DNA of 64,000 bases. It comes from Congzhengia minquanensis (GTDB taxonomy: Bacteria > Bacillota > Clostridia > UBA1381 > UBA9506). Position numbers and translations under genes: made by a program. The stretch lies in the NCBI RefSeq assembly GCF_014384785.1, contig NZ_JACRSU010000002.1, forward strand, positions 434,001-498,000, given 5' to 3'. This document shows, one piece after another, positions 8,304 to 18,456 of this stretch (position 1 is its first letter; each line of letters starts with the position of its first letter). A model generated the notes under the pieces. The model saw nothing but the letters and a program-made list of their open reading frames with translations. It did no database searches and was not told where the DNA came from.

Positions 8304-9937
8304 TTTCTCATTTCCTCCTTTTTTACTATCTGTCTTTTCTCGTTTATGACAATGACTTCCCGCGCCAAATATTCTAAACTTTTTTCATGTGAAATTATAA
8401 AAATAAGCTTTTTGTCTTTTAGCTCTGTTAGATATTTTTCCAGGATACGAATAGCCTCTTCATCAAGTGAAGATTCAGGTTCATCCAAAAGATAAATGGG
8501 ATTTGAAGAAGATAAGCAAATGGAAAGCATAATTTTTTTTCGCTGCCCCCCTGATAAATCCTTTAAAGGTTGGCTTAAAAGATTATTTTCTATCTTGAAA
8601 TCTTTTAAAAGCGACAAAATTTTTTCTTTTCTTTCCGGAAACATTTCAATTAGTATTTTGGAAGACATATTAAGCATAACTGGAGCCTGAGGGCAATATG
8701 AAAAGCATTTGTAAGCATTTCTCCTATATATTTTTTGATCGCCATAATTTATTTCACCTTCATTTTTATCTAGTTCCCCTAAAAGCAACAGCAACAAAGT
8801 GCTTTTACCAATGCCGTTTGGCCCTTTTATCCAAATAATGCCGGTACCGGATATTTGATAATTAATATTTTCAAAAAAGATTTTATTATTTATTCTATAA
8901 GATAATGAACGAATGTTAAATCTATTGGAGGCAGAAAAGGCAGCTTTTTCTAACCTTTCTTTGGTCTCCTTTCTATTATCATAATCTTGCTCGCTGTTAT
9001 CCCTTGAAATGCCTTCAGAAATTCTTTTTATCGCCTCTATATACAGGGATTTTTGAGTTACAATTGTAAAAAAATTTTTAACAAAAGAATAAAAATTGGT
9101 TGATAAAGAAATAGATTGTACTGCCATTTCAAAAGTAATCCATTGATACACTAAAAAAAAGCCGATAATAACAGCAAATCCTAACTGCTGAATAAATGTA
9201 ACCATATGCTCGATAGATGTCTGGGTTGCAGAAGTTGCTGAAGCAATCATCCCAGTTTTTTGAAACTTTCTTTGTTTTTCTTCGTATTTTTTTAAAAACC
9301 AATTATGAAGATTGAACATTTTAAGCGAAAAAAAACCGGACACTCCAGAAATAATCCATTGAGTCAATTCTCCTTCCAACTGACCCGCGGCTGCATAATT
9401 TTTGATAAAATACTTTTTTGTAAGATATGGTGGCAAAAACTGAAAAAGACTAATAATAAAAAGTACACATATAACAAGAGGCCTCTTTATAAAAAATAAA
9501 TAATAAGCGGCATAGCATATAAAGCCCATAATGGATTGTATGTAAAACGGCACATTTATACAATAATATGATGCAATTTGTTCTGCATCTTTTTGAAAAA
9601 AAATTATTACATCTCCGTTTTTTACATTTTTTTCACGGTCTATGCCGCTGTTAATTATATTAAAGTACATAATTTCATGGAAACGTTGTGTCGTTTTTAT
9701 TTTTTGTTTATTAATAAAAATTGAGAATATATACTTTAGTAAAATTTGACAAAAAAAAGCCATTGTAAATAATAATAAATATAATCTCACACTTTTTTGA
9801 TTGTCAATACTAAAGCTTGTCCATATGTTTGCCAGGGAACGGGCAACTACAATAGATAAAAGCATAGATATTATTAAATTAACGCTTTGTATCACAGTGA
9901 TTTTTCTAAAAACTTGTTTTGCTATTTTATGATACAT
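8300..9937 (-). CDS. ABC half-transporter, partner of the downstream ABC protein
   Basis: 545 residues. The N-terminal membrane region (about 15-300) is followed by an ATPase domain with Walker A KGPNGIGKST, signature LSGGQRKK, Walker B IYLLDEPESSLD and H-loop ISHE. It is an exporter-type half transporter without a peptidase domain. It lies 26 bases after the truncated radical-SAM gene and overlaps the next ABC gene. The substrate is unknown, since no precursor peptide gene is visible nearby. Confidence 0.85.
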   Translation of the reverse strand: MYHKIAKQVFRKITVIQSVNLIISMLLSIVVARSLANIWTSFSIDNQKSVRLYLLLFTMAFFCQILLKYIFSIFINKQKIKTTQRFHEIMYFNIINSGIDREKNVKNGDVIIFFQKDAEQIASYYCINVPFYIQSIMGFICYAAYYLFFIKRPLVICVLFIISLFQFLPPYLTKKYFIKNYAAAGQLEGELTQWIISGVSGFFSLKMFNLHNWFLKKYEEKQRKFQKTGMIASATSATQTSIEHMVTFIQQLGFAVIIGFFLVYQWITFEMAVQSISLSTNFYSFVKNFFTIVTQKSLYIEAIKRISEGISRDNSEQDYDNRKETKERLEKAAFSASNRFNIRSLSYRINNKIFFENINYQISGTGIIWIKGPNGIGKSTLLLLLLGELDKNEGEINYGDQKIYRRNAYKCFSYCPQAPVMLNMSSKILIEMFPERKEKILSLLKDFKIENNLLSQPLKDLSGGQRKKIMLSICLSSSNPIYLLDEPESSLDEEAIRILEKYLTELKDKKLIFIISHEKSLEYLAREVIVINEKRQIVKKEEMRN

Positions 9938-9962
9938 AGTTTTTTACCTCTCCCTAATCATA

Positions 9963-10406
9963 TTAGAACGAAAACCGTTTTTTTGCTTTAATGTATCTTT
10001 GTAATTTCTCTGTATCATGATTTTTACCAATACAAAAGTAGAGCCCTAAGGCACATTCAATTAATTTTTTGTTAATAATGCAAAATATTGGATCTGGATT
10101 TAGAATATTTTTAGTTGATAAAAAAGAATTATGGAAACAATCTCCGCCACAAATATATTTTGCCCAACATTTATTACATTTAGGTCTGTCATCTACTTTA
10201 TTAATCAAAAATTTTTCTTGTTTATCTTTTAAAATTCCATCATAAATATTGCCCAGACAGAAGTCTTCCATCCCTACAAAGCTATCACAAGGATAAATAT
10301 TACCTTTAGCGTCAAAACTCAACTTATTTTTCCCCGCCATACACCGTTTATAAATTCTTCCACCATCCAAAACTCGGCAAACTAATTTTCCAAAATAATC
10401 ATTTTA
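9963..10406 (-). pseudogene. SPASM-domain radical SAM maturase, 5' end missing
   Basis: The open frame begins directly after a stop near 10406 and has no ribosome site; TTG at 10370 is the first conventional start. The encoded 135-147 residues are only the C-terminal SPASM part: CMAGKNKLSFDAKGNIYPCDS, then GNIYDG, then CNKCWAKYICGGDC and a later Cys, the ligands of auxiliary 4Fe-4S clusters. The radical-SAM domain with CX3CX2C is absent. The family matures ribosomally made peptides. It is very probably a non-functional remnant upstream of the two exporters. Confidence 0.8.
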
Positions 10407-10612
10407 TAAACTCAATAAGTTATAATTATTCATTTAGTATTATTTTCAATATTATAATTTATTCAATTTATAGATTTAGTATTTTTAATAAAAATATAGA
10501 TGCTACATACACTTTAATTAAAATCTTTTGACTGACATTTTGACTAACTGACTAACATTTTGACTAACATTTTACCGTTCATTGCTGTGCATTACCGTAC
10601 ATTTTTGAAATT
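10407..10612. other. Gene-free AT-rich interval with GACTRAC repeats
   Basis: No credible gene. Four close copies of a TTTTGACTRAC-like unit lie at 10527-10572, resembling the TTTTGACTGA repeats beside the phage integrase at 25304-25330. They may be old recombinase arm sites, a guess from similarity alone. Confidence 0.4.
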
Positions 10613-10672
10613 TCTAAAAAAATAAGAAAAGGCTCAAAACCCAGTAAAATCACCAGTTTCAAGCCTTTTTCC
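10613..10672 (-). terminator. Rho-independent terminator of tRNA-Trp
   Basis: On the minus strand, AAAAGGCTTGAAACTGG and a near-complementary CTGGGTTTTGAGCCTTTT form a long stem directly after the tRNA CCA end, followed by a T-rich tract. Confidence 0.8.
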
Positions 10673-10673
10673 T

Positions 10674-10749
10674 TGGCAGGGGCAGTAGGATTTGAACCCA
10701 CGACACACGGTTTTGGAGACCGTTGCTCTACCAGCTGAACTATACCCCT
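10674..10749 (-). tRNA. tRNA-Trp (CCA anticodon)
   Basis: 76 bases with encoded CCA. Acceptor AGGGGTA pairs with TGCCCCT, the anticodon stem ACGGT/ACCGT encloses loop CTCCAAA (anticodon CCA), and the T loop GGGTTCAAATCC is canonical. Discriminator base is G. Confidence 0.95.
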
Positions 10750-10816
10750 AAACTCAACGGATATTAGTATACCACATACATTTAAATTTGTCAATATCCA
10801 AACAAAAAATTAATCA

Positions 10817-10850
10817 AAAAGACGCATCCAAAACAGATGCGTCTTTCTTT
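10817..10850 (-). terminator. Terminator after the GH57 gene
   Basis: AAGACGCATC at 10819-10828 and GATGCGTCTT at 10836-10845 form a perfect stem; the minus strand continues into TTTTTGATTAATTTTTT. Confidence 0.85.
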
Positions 10851-10859
10851 ACTATATGG

Positions 10860-12401
10860 TTAGTTTCTTTCCAATACAACGCCGCCGACAAGTCTTCTTG
10901 CTTCAATCAGCATGTTTGCGCGGATGGTATATTCCGCCGGATAAAGAATTTTATCGGAAGAAAGCGACACAGAGTCGAGATTTCTCGATTTTTCAATCAA
11001 CACCTTGGCATGTTTTGCCGCAGCCTTTTCATCGTCTGTTCCGCTTGCCAGTAACGTGTCCGCCTTATTTAAAATCAAATCCTGCTGAATTGTTAAAATT
11101 TCCTTCATTGTATCAATGGGGGAAGAGGTGAGCTTGTTCCTGTCTACCCCGCCTACCAAAAGTTCTGCCGCCAAAAGATTTTCGAAGCAATATTGATAGT
11201 TAAAGGGGTAAATAATGTGCGGAGCGTCCGGCAGTGTGGGAGGCCACTGGCCATCTGAGTTATAGGAGTTGGTTAAATGATACCAAACCTTTTCCACAGT
11301 CGCATCGTCCAACGTGTTTTTCACCTCATGGAGTTTTTCACGAACCAAGTCCTGCCAGGGACGCAAAATCCGTGCCATGGGGGTTGAAGCCCATGTGGAT
11401 GCCCGGGCGCCATGCCATGCGTTGTCGTCGTCTACGTTTAAAATATCGTCTAACGGCTGCAACTTGTTGCAGGCCTCGTCGTATGTAATGAACTCACCAA
11501 GCTTTTCAACTTCTTTAACCAAGCGGATTAACTTTTCAGGAGATTCCGGTGTCTTTTCAAACACATTGTCCGGCTTATTCTGATACTTCAATCTGAACCA
11601 GCCGTTTGTTCCGATATATTCCGCATCATCTGCAAAAATAACCAGTGCGCCTTCCGGCTCGCCGGGCTTCTGCTGGGAATATTTCTTAATCAAATCCATA
11701 TATTTTTCAAAGCTGTAGCCTTCCATTCCCATGAAGTGACGAACAGCAAACTGGCACACGCGGTCAGTGCGCAGGAACATTCTTAAGCTGTCGGTTTCAT
11801 AGCCTTCAATTTTGTTGAACGGAAAATGGATAGCACGCTCGCTGCCCTCTAAGTCATACTTAAAGTCAAAGCTGTAGAACGCCGGATCGTCGCTGTATTC
11901 CTTTTCAAAAATTTCAGGACGAACAGGCTGGCCGTTTTTCAGTCTGGAACGGCTGTAGGCCTCAAAATCGCCGATTAAGTTTCTGAATCCGTTGTCAATT
12001 ACCTGCTGGGGAACATAGCTTCTCCAACCACATTCCGGGTTCCAAAAGCTCTTAGGCGTTATACCAAGATACTTTTTGAAAATATCGTTTGAGAATTTAA
12101 TGGCCCAGGTGCCGTCCTCCTGTGGGAAATTCGGCAGCATGGGATGTGCATAGGGGCTTCCCATAAATTCGCAGGTGCCGTTGGCAATTGCTTTTTTGAG
12201 CTTTTCCAGCACGTCGGGCGTAAGCAGAGCCATCTGCTCAATGGTATAGCCGGAAGCCTCGAAAACATATTTTGTGTTCGGGAAATTTTCAGCCATGGTG
12301 TCAAACGTCAGCTCATAGCTGTTGCGGATTACAAACTCATACTTATCAGGATTGAGGTAAGCATAGTTTAAATTTGCATGAAAAATCATAACATATTTCA
12401 T
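10860..12401 (-). CDS. Glycoside hydrolase family 57 protein
   Basis: 513 residues from ATG at 12401, preceded by AAAGGAGGATATTTTT; the longer frame upstream is an artefact. GH57 landmarks are visible: an N-terminal strand motif FHANLNYAY, GSPYAHPMLP, WNPECGW (the Glu is the expected nucleophile) and FADDAEYIG (expected acid/base Asp). GH57 enzymes are alpha-amylases, glucanotransferases or branching enzymes acting on alpha-glucans. There is no signal peptide, so it should act in the cytoplasm, perhaps on storage glucan. An AraC-type gene is divergently transcribed from the same intergenic region. Confidence 0.85.
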   Translation of the reverse strand: MKYVMIFHANLNYAYLNPDKYEFVIRNSYELTFDTMAENFPNTKYVFEASGYTIEQMALLTPDVLEKLKKAIANGTCEFMGSPYAHPMLPNFPQEDGTWAIKFSNDIFKKYLGITPKSFWNPECGWRSYVPQQVIDNGFRNLIGDFEAYSRSRLKNGQPVRPEIFEKEYSDDPAFYSFDFKYDLEGSERAIHFPFNKIEGYETDSLRMFLRTDRVCQFAVRHFMGMEGYSFEKYMDLIKKYSQQKPGEPEGALVIFADDAEYIGTNGWFRLKYQNKPDNVFEKTPESPEKLIRLVKEVEKLGEFITYDEACNKLQPLDDILNVDDDNAWHGARASTWASTPMARILRPWQDLVREKLHEVKNTLDDATVEKVWYHLTNSYNSDGQWPPTLPDAPHIIYPFNYQYCFENLLAAELLVGGVDRNKLTSSPIDTMKEILTIQQDLILNKADTLLASGTDDEKAAAKHAKVLIEKSRNLDSVSLSSDKILYPAEYTIRANMLIEARRLVGGVVLERN

Positions 12402-12427
12402 AAAAATATCCTCCTTTTTTATTTTTA

Positions 12428-12456
12428 ATTCTATTATTTTCACTATAAAATGTAAA
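12428..12456 (-). promoter_or_regulatory. Promoter of the GH57 gene
   Basis: TTTACA at 12456-12451, 17-base spacer, TAGAAT at 12433-12428 on the minus strand. Confidence 0.6.
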
Positions 12457-12478
12457 TGGATTTTTGCTATATGTTTAT

Positions 12479-12486
12479 GGTATAAT
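12479..12486 (+). promoter_or_regulatory. Extended -10 promoter of the AraC-type gene
   Basis: TGGTATAAT ends at 12486, an extended -10 element without a good -35, about 25 bases before the GTG start. It faces the GH57 promoter. Confidence 0.5.
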
Positions 12487-12511
12487 GATATGTATGAAAG
12501 GGGCGCTCAAT

Positions 12512-13336
12512 GTGCTGGAACATATCTGGATTAACCCAATTAAAAACAGTGATTTAAAGGTGTATCAATACGGCTATGAAGAGTGTCAGCCAAACCACTC
12601 TTACGGCCCTGCCAACCGCGACCACTATCTTCTTCACCTCATCAGCCGGGGCAGTGGGATTTTTCATTGCAAAAATAAAAGCTATTCCCTATCCGCCGGG
12701 CAGGGCTTTTTAATTACGCCGGGAACAATTACCTCATACCGTGCAGATGAAAAAGAACCGTGGACCTACTCGTGGATTGGTTTTAACGGTGCTAACGCCG
12801 AATTTTATCTTGCTCAAACGGGGCTTTCTGCGGAAAACCCGGTATTTCAGTACCAAGACACAAATTCTTTTTCACAAATTTTTACAAGCCTGAAAAAACT
12901 GAACCGAAACACAGTAACCGGCCAGGTTCGCATGATTGGATACCTCTACATGCTCTTGGCTCTGTTAATGGAAAACTCTTCCCTGCTGTCGATTCAGGGG
13001 AAAGCATTTTTCAGCTCGAAAGAAGAATATGTAAAAAACGCGGCGGCCTATATTCAAACGAACTATTCCAGAAAAGTAACGGTTGAAGAAATTGCAAATT
13101 ACGTGCGTCTGAACCGCAGTTATTTCGGTGTGATTTTTAAAGAGCTGACCGGGCTTACCCCCCAGGAGTTTCTCATTGATTTTCGGATTGACAAGGCAAA
13201 AAAACTGTTATCCGACATGTCCATGAGCATTGGCGACGTGTCCCGCTCTGTTGGGTATGACGACCCTCTGACGTTTTCAAAGCTGTTTAAAAAAAATGTA
13301 GGCGTTTCGCCAAACGCCTACAGAAAAAATATTTAG
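12512..13336 (+). CDS. AraC-family transcriptional regulator
   Basis: About 274 residues from GTG at 12512, chosen for the AAGGGG ribosome site 10 bases upstream; an earlier in-frame ATG at 12464 lacks one. The N-terminal half is a cupin-like sugar-sensing domain (NRDHYLLHLISRGSGIFH, LITPGTITSYRA). The C-terminal 100 residues hold two helix-turn-helix motifs ending GDVSRSVGYDDPLTFSKLFK and GVSPNAYRK. Members usually activate an adjacent carbohydrate gene, so control of the divergent GH57 gene is the simple reading. Confidence 0.9.
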   Translation: MLEHIWINPIKNSDLKVYQYGYEECQPNHSYGPANRDHYLLHLISRGSGIFHCKNKSYSLSAGQGFLITPGTITSYRADEKEPWTYSWIGFNGANAEFYLAQTGLSAENPVFQYQDTNSFSQIFTSLKKLNRNTVTGQVRMIGYLYMLLALLMENSSLLSIQGKAFFSSKEEYVKNAAAYIQTNYSRKVTVEEIANYVRLNRSYFGVIFKELTGLTPQEFLIDFRIDKAKKLLSDMSMSIGDVSRSVGYDDPLTFSKLFKKNVGVSPNAYRKNI

Positions 13337-14367
13337 TTTGCTGTAATAATTACGGTTCTCGTGTCAGGATTCCAATCAACATCTGCGCCGAAGCTTTGCG
13401 CAATAAACCGCACGGGCACCATGGTTCTGTCGTTTATAATCTTTGCAGGAACATCTAAAACCTCTGCCGCGCCGTTCAACGTGGCATTTACATCGTCAAT
13501 GGTCAGCGAAACCGACCTGTCCCCTTTTGCAGCGGAAACCGTTCTGGTTTCTCCGTCCCATGTAACCTGCGCGTCTAATGCTTCAAAAATTGCCCGCAGG
13601 GGCACCAGGGTTCTGTCGTTTTCAATGACAGGAAGCTGATCAAAATAAACCTTGTTTCCATTGAGGCGGACAGATATGCAGCGGGGATAGGAAAGCTGAA
13701 TCAGGCCAAACTTGCCGTCTTTTTCCGCAATGCACAAGTCTTCATAATAAAACCCGGTAAAGTTCAATTTTACATCCGGAACCGGGATTAAGTTTCCTGC
13801 TTCGTCCAAAAGGGAAAAGGCGTTTTTTTCTGTTTCCACAACAGCCACGCCGCTGTGAAAATTACCGGCATTCAAGGCCTGAATGGGCGCAAACAGCAAT
13901 TGGCCCTGGGCGTTATAAAAACTGATGGCTTTCGGTTTGTCAAAATCGCCCTCTGCCGTTTTTGAAATGGTTTCTAAAATTTCCTCTTCCGGCACAACCT
14001 CCATCGTAGCAATCAGTTCCTTTGCTTCTTCACCGGTAAATTTTGTGCCGTCATCTTTTAAAACCGTTAGCCCGCCGTCTGTGTGAATCACCGCATATGC
14101 ATGGTTGTCCGCACAGGAATAAAATGCCGACGAGGCCATATCGCTTACCGCAAACTGCTCAAAAACAGGCTGTCCGCCTCCGTTTAAAAATCCGCCCTGG
14201 CCGTCTTTCATAAAGGTAAAAAACGGCGCCTGGGTTGTCCCCGGCAGACCGATATAATCATAAACCGGCTCCGTTACCCAGGTGTAAGCCTCCTCAGCAT
14301 ACACCGGCGTTAAACAGACAGTAAGCAGCATCGCAAATAAACAAAAACCACTCATAAATTTTTTCAT
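13333..14367 (-). CDS. Secreted protein with copper-amine-oxidase N-terminal stalk domain
   Basis: 344 residues. A signal peptide (1-24, ending PVYA) is followed by about 200 residues with WG-repeat-like tyrosine/glycine segments (GGFLNGGGQPVF, DGKFGLIQL). The C-terminal 110 residues are the stalk domain PF07833, with ENDRTLVPLRAIFEALDAQV and NDRTMVPVRFIAQSFGADV. It is found in many Clostridia envelope proteins, and its exact role is unknown. The gene is convergent with the AraC gene and overlaps its stop by four bases. AAGGAGGAAAACAA precedes the ATG. Confidence 0.85.
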   Translation of the reverse strand: MKKFMSGFCLFAMLLTVCLTPVYAEEAYTWVTEPVYDYIGLPGTTQAPFFTFMKDGQGGFLNGGGQPVFEQFAVSDMASSAFYSCADNHAYAVIHTDGGLTVLKDDGTKFTGEEAKELIATMEVVPEEEILETISKTAEGDFDKPKAISFYNAQGQLLFAPIQALNAGNFHSGVAVVETEKNAFSLLDEAGNLIPVPDVKLNFTGFYYEDLCIAEKDGKFGLIQLSYPRCISVRLNGNKVYFDQLPVIENDRTLVPLRAIFEALDAQVTWDGETRTVSAAKGDRSVSLTIDDVNATLNGAAEVLDVPAKIINDRTMVPVRFIAQSFGADVDWNPDTRTVIITAN

Positions 14368-14397
14368 TTGTTTTCCTCCTTCGTATAGTAAAAGAAC

Positions 14398-15276
14398 TTA
14401 AGCTCTGGGATGTGCCTTTGCATACACATCACGCAGTCTGTTATTAATCAATTTTGCATAAACCTGGGTAGATGAAATGTCGGAATGTCCCAGCATGGAT
14501 TGAATGGAATGAAGATCCGCGCCATTTTCCAAAAGATGTGCCGCAAAGGAATGTCTTAAGGTGTGGGGCGTAATTTGCTTTTCAATTCCCGCCTGGCCAG
14601 CATAAAATTTTACAATTTTCCAAAATCCCTGCCTAGTCATTCGTTTCCCCGCCATGTTTACAAACAGGGCCTGTTCCCCGGGAGCGGCAATGGAATCGCG
14701 GATAAAATTTAAATAGTTTTCCATGGCGGCAAGCGCCATTCTGCCTATAGGCACAATCCGCTCTTCTCCGTGCTTTCTGCACCTTATGTAGCCGATTTTA
14801 ATGTTGGCGTCTCCCACGTTTAAGTCAATCAATTCCGAAACGCGGCTGCCGGTGGCATATAAAAGCTCCAGCATGGCCTTGTCGCGAACAGATTTGGGAT
14901 CTGAACCGTTGGGCTGTTCCAAGAATTTCGAAACCTCTTCGGTAGTTAAAATTTCGGGAAGCTCTTTTTTCAGTTTCGGCGGCTTCATTCCCTCCGCCGG
15001 GTTGCCGTCCACCGCATGAATAGCCGTTAAAAATGCAAAAAAACGTTTCATCGACGCCATATACCTGGCAATGGTTGATGCGGCCTTGTGCTCTTTTTCC
15101 AGCTTTAGAACAAACTCGGAAATTATTTTCTTGTCAACCTGACGAAAATCCGAAATTCCCTTTTCAAGGGCATAGTCTGTGAAGCGGGCCGCATCGGAAA
15201 AATAAGCCGACGCCGTGTTGTCCAACAGCCTGTTGCTGTTTAAATAAATTTTATATTGTTCCAACAAATCTAACAT
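14398..15276 (-). CDS. xerD: XerD-type tyrosine recombinase
   Basis: 292 residues from ATG at 15276 (GGAGCAAGAACA upstream). The N-terminal SAM-like domain is followed by the catalytic domain with ATGSRVSELIDL (first Arg), HTLRHSFAAHL, LGHSDISSTQVY and the nucleophile Tyr in the last. Length and the adjacent spoIIM gene match the conserved housekeeping XerD locus, which resolves chromosome dimers with XerC at dif. It is distinct from the two phage recombinases at 25.3 and 62.3 kb. Confidence 0.9.
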   Translation of the reverse strand: MLDLLEQYKIYLNSNRLLDNTASAYFSDAARFTDYALEKGISDFRQVDKKIISEFVLKLEKEHKAASTIARYMASMKRFFAFLTAIHAVDGNPAEGMKPPKLKKELPEILTTEEVSKFLEQPNGSDPKSVRDKAMLELLYATGSRVSELIDLNVGDANIKIGYIRCRKHGEERIVPIGRMALAAMENYLNFIRDSIAAPGEQALFVNMAGKRMTRQGFWKIVKFYAGQAGIEKQITPHTLRHSFAAHLLENGADLHSIQSMLGHSDISSTQVYAKLINNRLRDVYAKAHPRA

Positions 15277-15301
15277 TGTTCTTGCTCCAATCAATGTTGC
15301 A

Positions 15302-15934
15302 TTAAACAAATTGTGATGAAATCAGCTTTATAAAAAGCGGTTCGATATATGCCTGCGCCAATGCGCCGATGCTCACAATGCACAAAAACAAAAGGCCAAA
15401 TCCCAAAGGGGTAAGCAAGCTCTTTTTCAAATTGATGTTGCCCGCCAACATGCCATAGGAGCTTTTCGCACAGTGAAAGGCATAAGCCAGGCAGCAGGGG
15501 CCGATGATAATAACATGCGGCAGAATTGCACACAAAATAATGAAAAAGGCCTTTGCGCCAAACGCTTTGAACAAACAGCAAATAACGGTTCCAAATGAAA
15601 ACCCTTTCACCAGTGTATAAATCAAAACGGCAGGTGCCCCAACAATGGTCACCGAAGACAAAAACATGACAACTGCAAACTGAATGTAGTTTGCCATGGA
15701 AAGGTTAAATGTTTTAATCGCGTCTGTGCCCGAATTGGTTACGTTCGAAATAAAATCCGTAAAATAAAGTTTTATTTCTTCCTCCTGGGCGCCCTTTCCA
15801 TGAAATGCAAACGCCAACACCGCTCCGGCGGCAAAAATCACGCTTAGCAGAATATAGCCTTTTAAGTTGTTTTCTGTTAAAATTGCAATTTGCGTTTTCA
15901 GTTTCTTAATCAAGAAAAATCCCTCTTTTCTCAT
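15302..15934 (-). CDS. spoIIM: Stage II sporulation protein M
   Basis: About 210 residues with five hydrophobic segments and the SpoIIM pattern (GAPAVLIYTLVKGFSFG, LPHVIIIGPCCLAYAFHCA). SpoIIM belongs to the DMP complex that drives septal peptidoglycan thinning and engulfment in the mother cell. The xerD neighbour supports the call. The start is uncertain: ATG at 15934 lacks a clear ribosome site, while TTG at 15913 follows AGAGGG. Its presence implies a sporulating Clostridia host. Confidence 0.85.
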   Translation of the reverse strand: MRKEGFFLIKKLKTQIAILTENNLKGYILLSVIFAAGAVLAFAFHGKGAQEEEIKLYFTDFISNVTNSGTDAIKTFNLSMANYIQFAVVMFLSSVTIVGAPAVLIYTLVKGFSFGTVICCLFKAFGAKAFFIILCAILPHVIIIGPCCLAYAFHCAKSSYGMLAGNINLKKSLLTPLGFGLLFLCIVSIGALAQAYIEPLFIKLISSQFV

Positions 15935-15991
15935 TTTGTAAGCATGTACAATACATACTATGAGAAAAGAGCACATTCCAGAACAGAAATT

Positions 15992-17278
<1,287 letters not shown>

Positions 17279-17310
17279 TCAAAATTTAAATCCATAAAAC
17301 TTCTTATAAT

Positions 17311-17339
17311 ATCATATCAGAAATGTATCCAAAATTCAA
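17311..17339 (-). promoter_or_regulatory. purA promoter
   Basis: TTGAAT at 17339-17334, 17-base spacer, TATGAT at 17316-17311 on the minus strand. The -35 overlaps the stop codon of the upstream gene. Confidence 0.6.
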
Positions 17340-18442
17340 GTTATTTCACGTTTCTCGCCGTCGATTTTGCCGTCCTCTAAATAATCTTCCAGCACCAGCT
17401 TTGCCGACGCACAGATCGGAACGCCCAAAATCATGCCAAGCGGGCCGAACAATCCGCCAAAAACCGTCACCGAAACCAAAACCAAAAGCGGGCTGACGCC
17501 AACCTGAGAACCCACAATTTTTGGCTGAATGATGTTTCCGTCAATCTGACCCAAAACAAACTGGAACACCAAAATCCAAAGGGCGTTCACCGGCCCTAAG
17601 CCAATCATTCCAATCAGATAGGTGACAAGCGCCGCAACAATCGGCCCGAAAAACGGAATCATGTTTCCAATTGCCACGGCAAGACCCAAAAACACAGCAT
17701 ATGGCACTTTAAAGCTTGCAAAAACAACTGTGGAAATGGAACCGATTAACACAGAATCGATTAACAGCCCTGCAAAATAGGAGTAGAATAAATTAATAAT
17801 CTTTTTGATATACCGAACCACCACATCGGTTTTGTGGTCAAATTGAAACCGCTTTTTTATCTTGCTGAAAAAAAGCAAAATATGCTCTTTTTCTAAAATA
17901 ATGTAGATCGAAACAATAATACTTACCAAGAACGAAACAAAGGAGTTTGCAATGCCTGTAATGACAGAAACATACTCATTCAGCCGTTCAAAATTAAAAT
18001 AGCTTAACAGTTTTTCACCAATAAAGCTCAAATCCACCTGGGGAATAAACTCAACATGGCGCAGAAGACCGTTTAAGCTGTCGATATACCCCGGCAGCTT
18101 TGTCACCAGCTCTTCCACATTTTTATACAGCACCGGCACAATGAAGTTAAACGCCAAAGCCACAACTGCAAAGAAAATAATATATACAATTAAAACACTG
18201 ATGACCAATGAGTGAGACGTAACAAGCCGGTTATTCACCTTGCACAAAAGCCCTTTTAATTTGCAGACGGGACGGTAGGCAAAAAGCGCAATCACACAGC
18301 CAATTATCACCGGCATTAAAATGCCCAGCAACGTTCCGAAAAAAGAAAAAATGCCATTAATATTGTCCACCGATTTATACACAACAATCAGAATCATTCC
18401 TGTGATAAGCAGTTTGAACCAATTACTTTCAAAATATTTCAT
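17336..18442 (-). CDS. AI-2E family membrane transporter
   Basis: 368 residues with about eight membrane helices and the family's conserved C-terminal block (AVFLGLAVAIGNMIPFFGP, QIDGNIIQPKIVG, LGVPICASAKLVLEDYL). The family (PF01594) includes YtvI-like sodium/proton antiporters and the TqsA exporter, and the substrate cannot be told from sequence. It starts 15 bases after the preceding gene and is the last member of the leftward operon. TTAGGAGACTTAA precedes the ATG. Confidence 0.85.
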   Translation of the reverse strand: MKYFESNWFKLLITGMILIVVYKSVDNINGIFSFFGTLLGILMPVIIGCVIALFAYRPVCKLKGLLCKVNNRLVTSHSLVISVLIVYIIFFAVVALAFNFIVPVLYKNVEELVTKLPGYIDSLNGLLRHVEFIPQVDLSFIGEKLLSYFNFERLNEYVSVITGIANSFVSFLVSIIVSIYIILEKEHILLFFSKIKKRFQFDHKTDVVVRYIKKIINLFYSYFAGLLIDSVLIGSISTVVFASFKVPYAVFLGLAVAIGNMIPFFGPIVAALVTYLIGMIGLGPVNALWILVFQFVLGQIDGNIIQPKIVGSQVGVSPLLVLVSVTVFGGLFGPLGMILGVPICASAKLVLEDYLEDGKIDGEKREIT

Positions 18443-18456
18443 TTAAGTCTCCTAAG

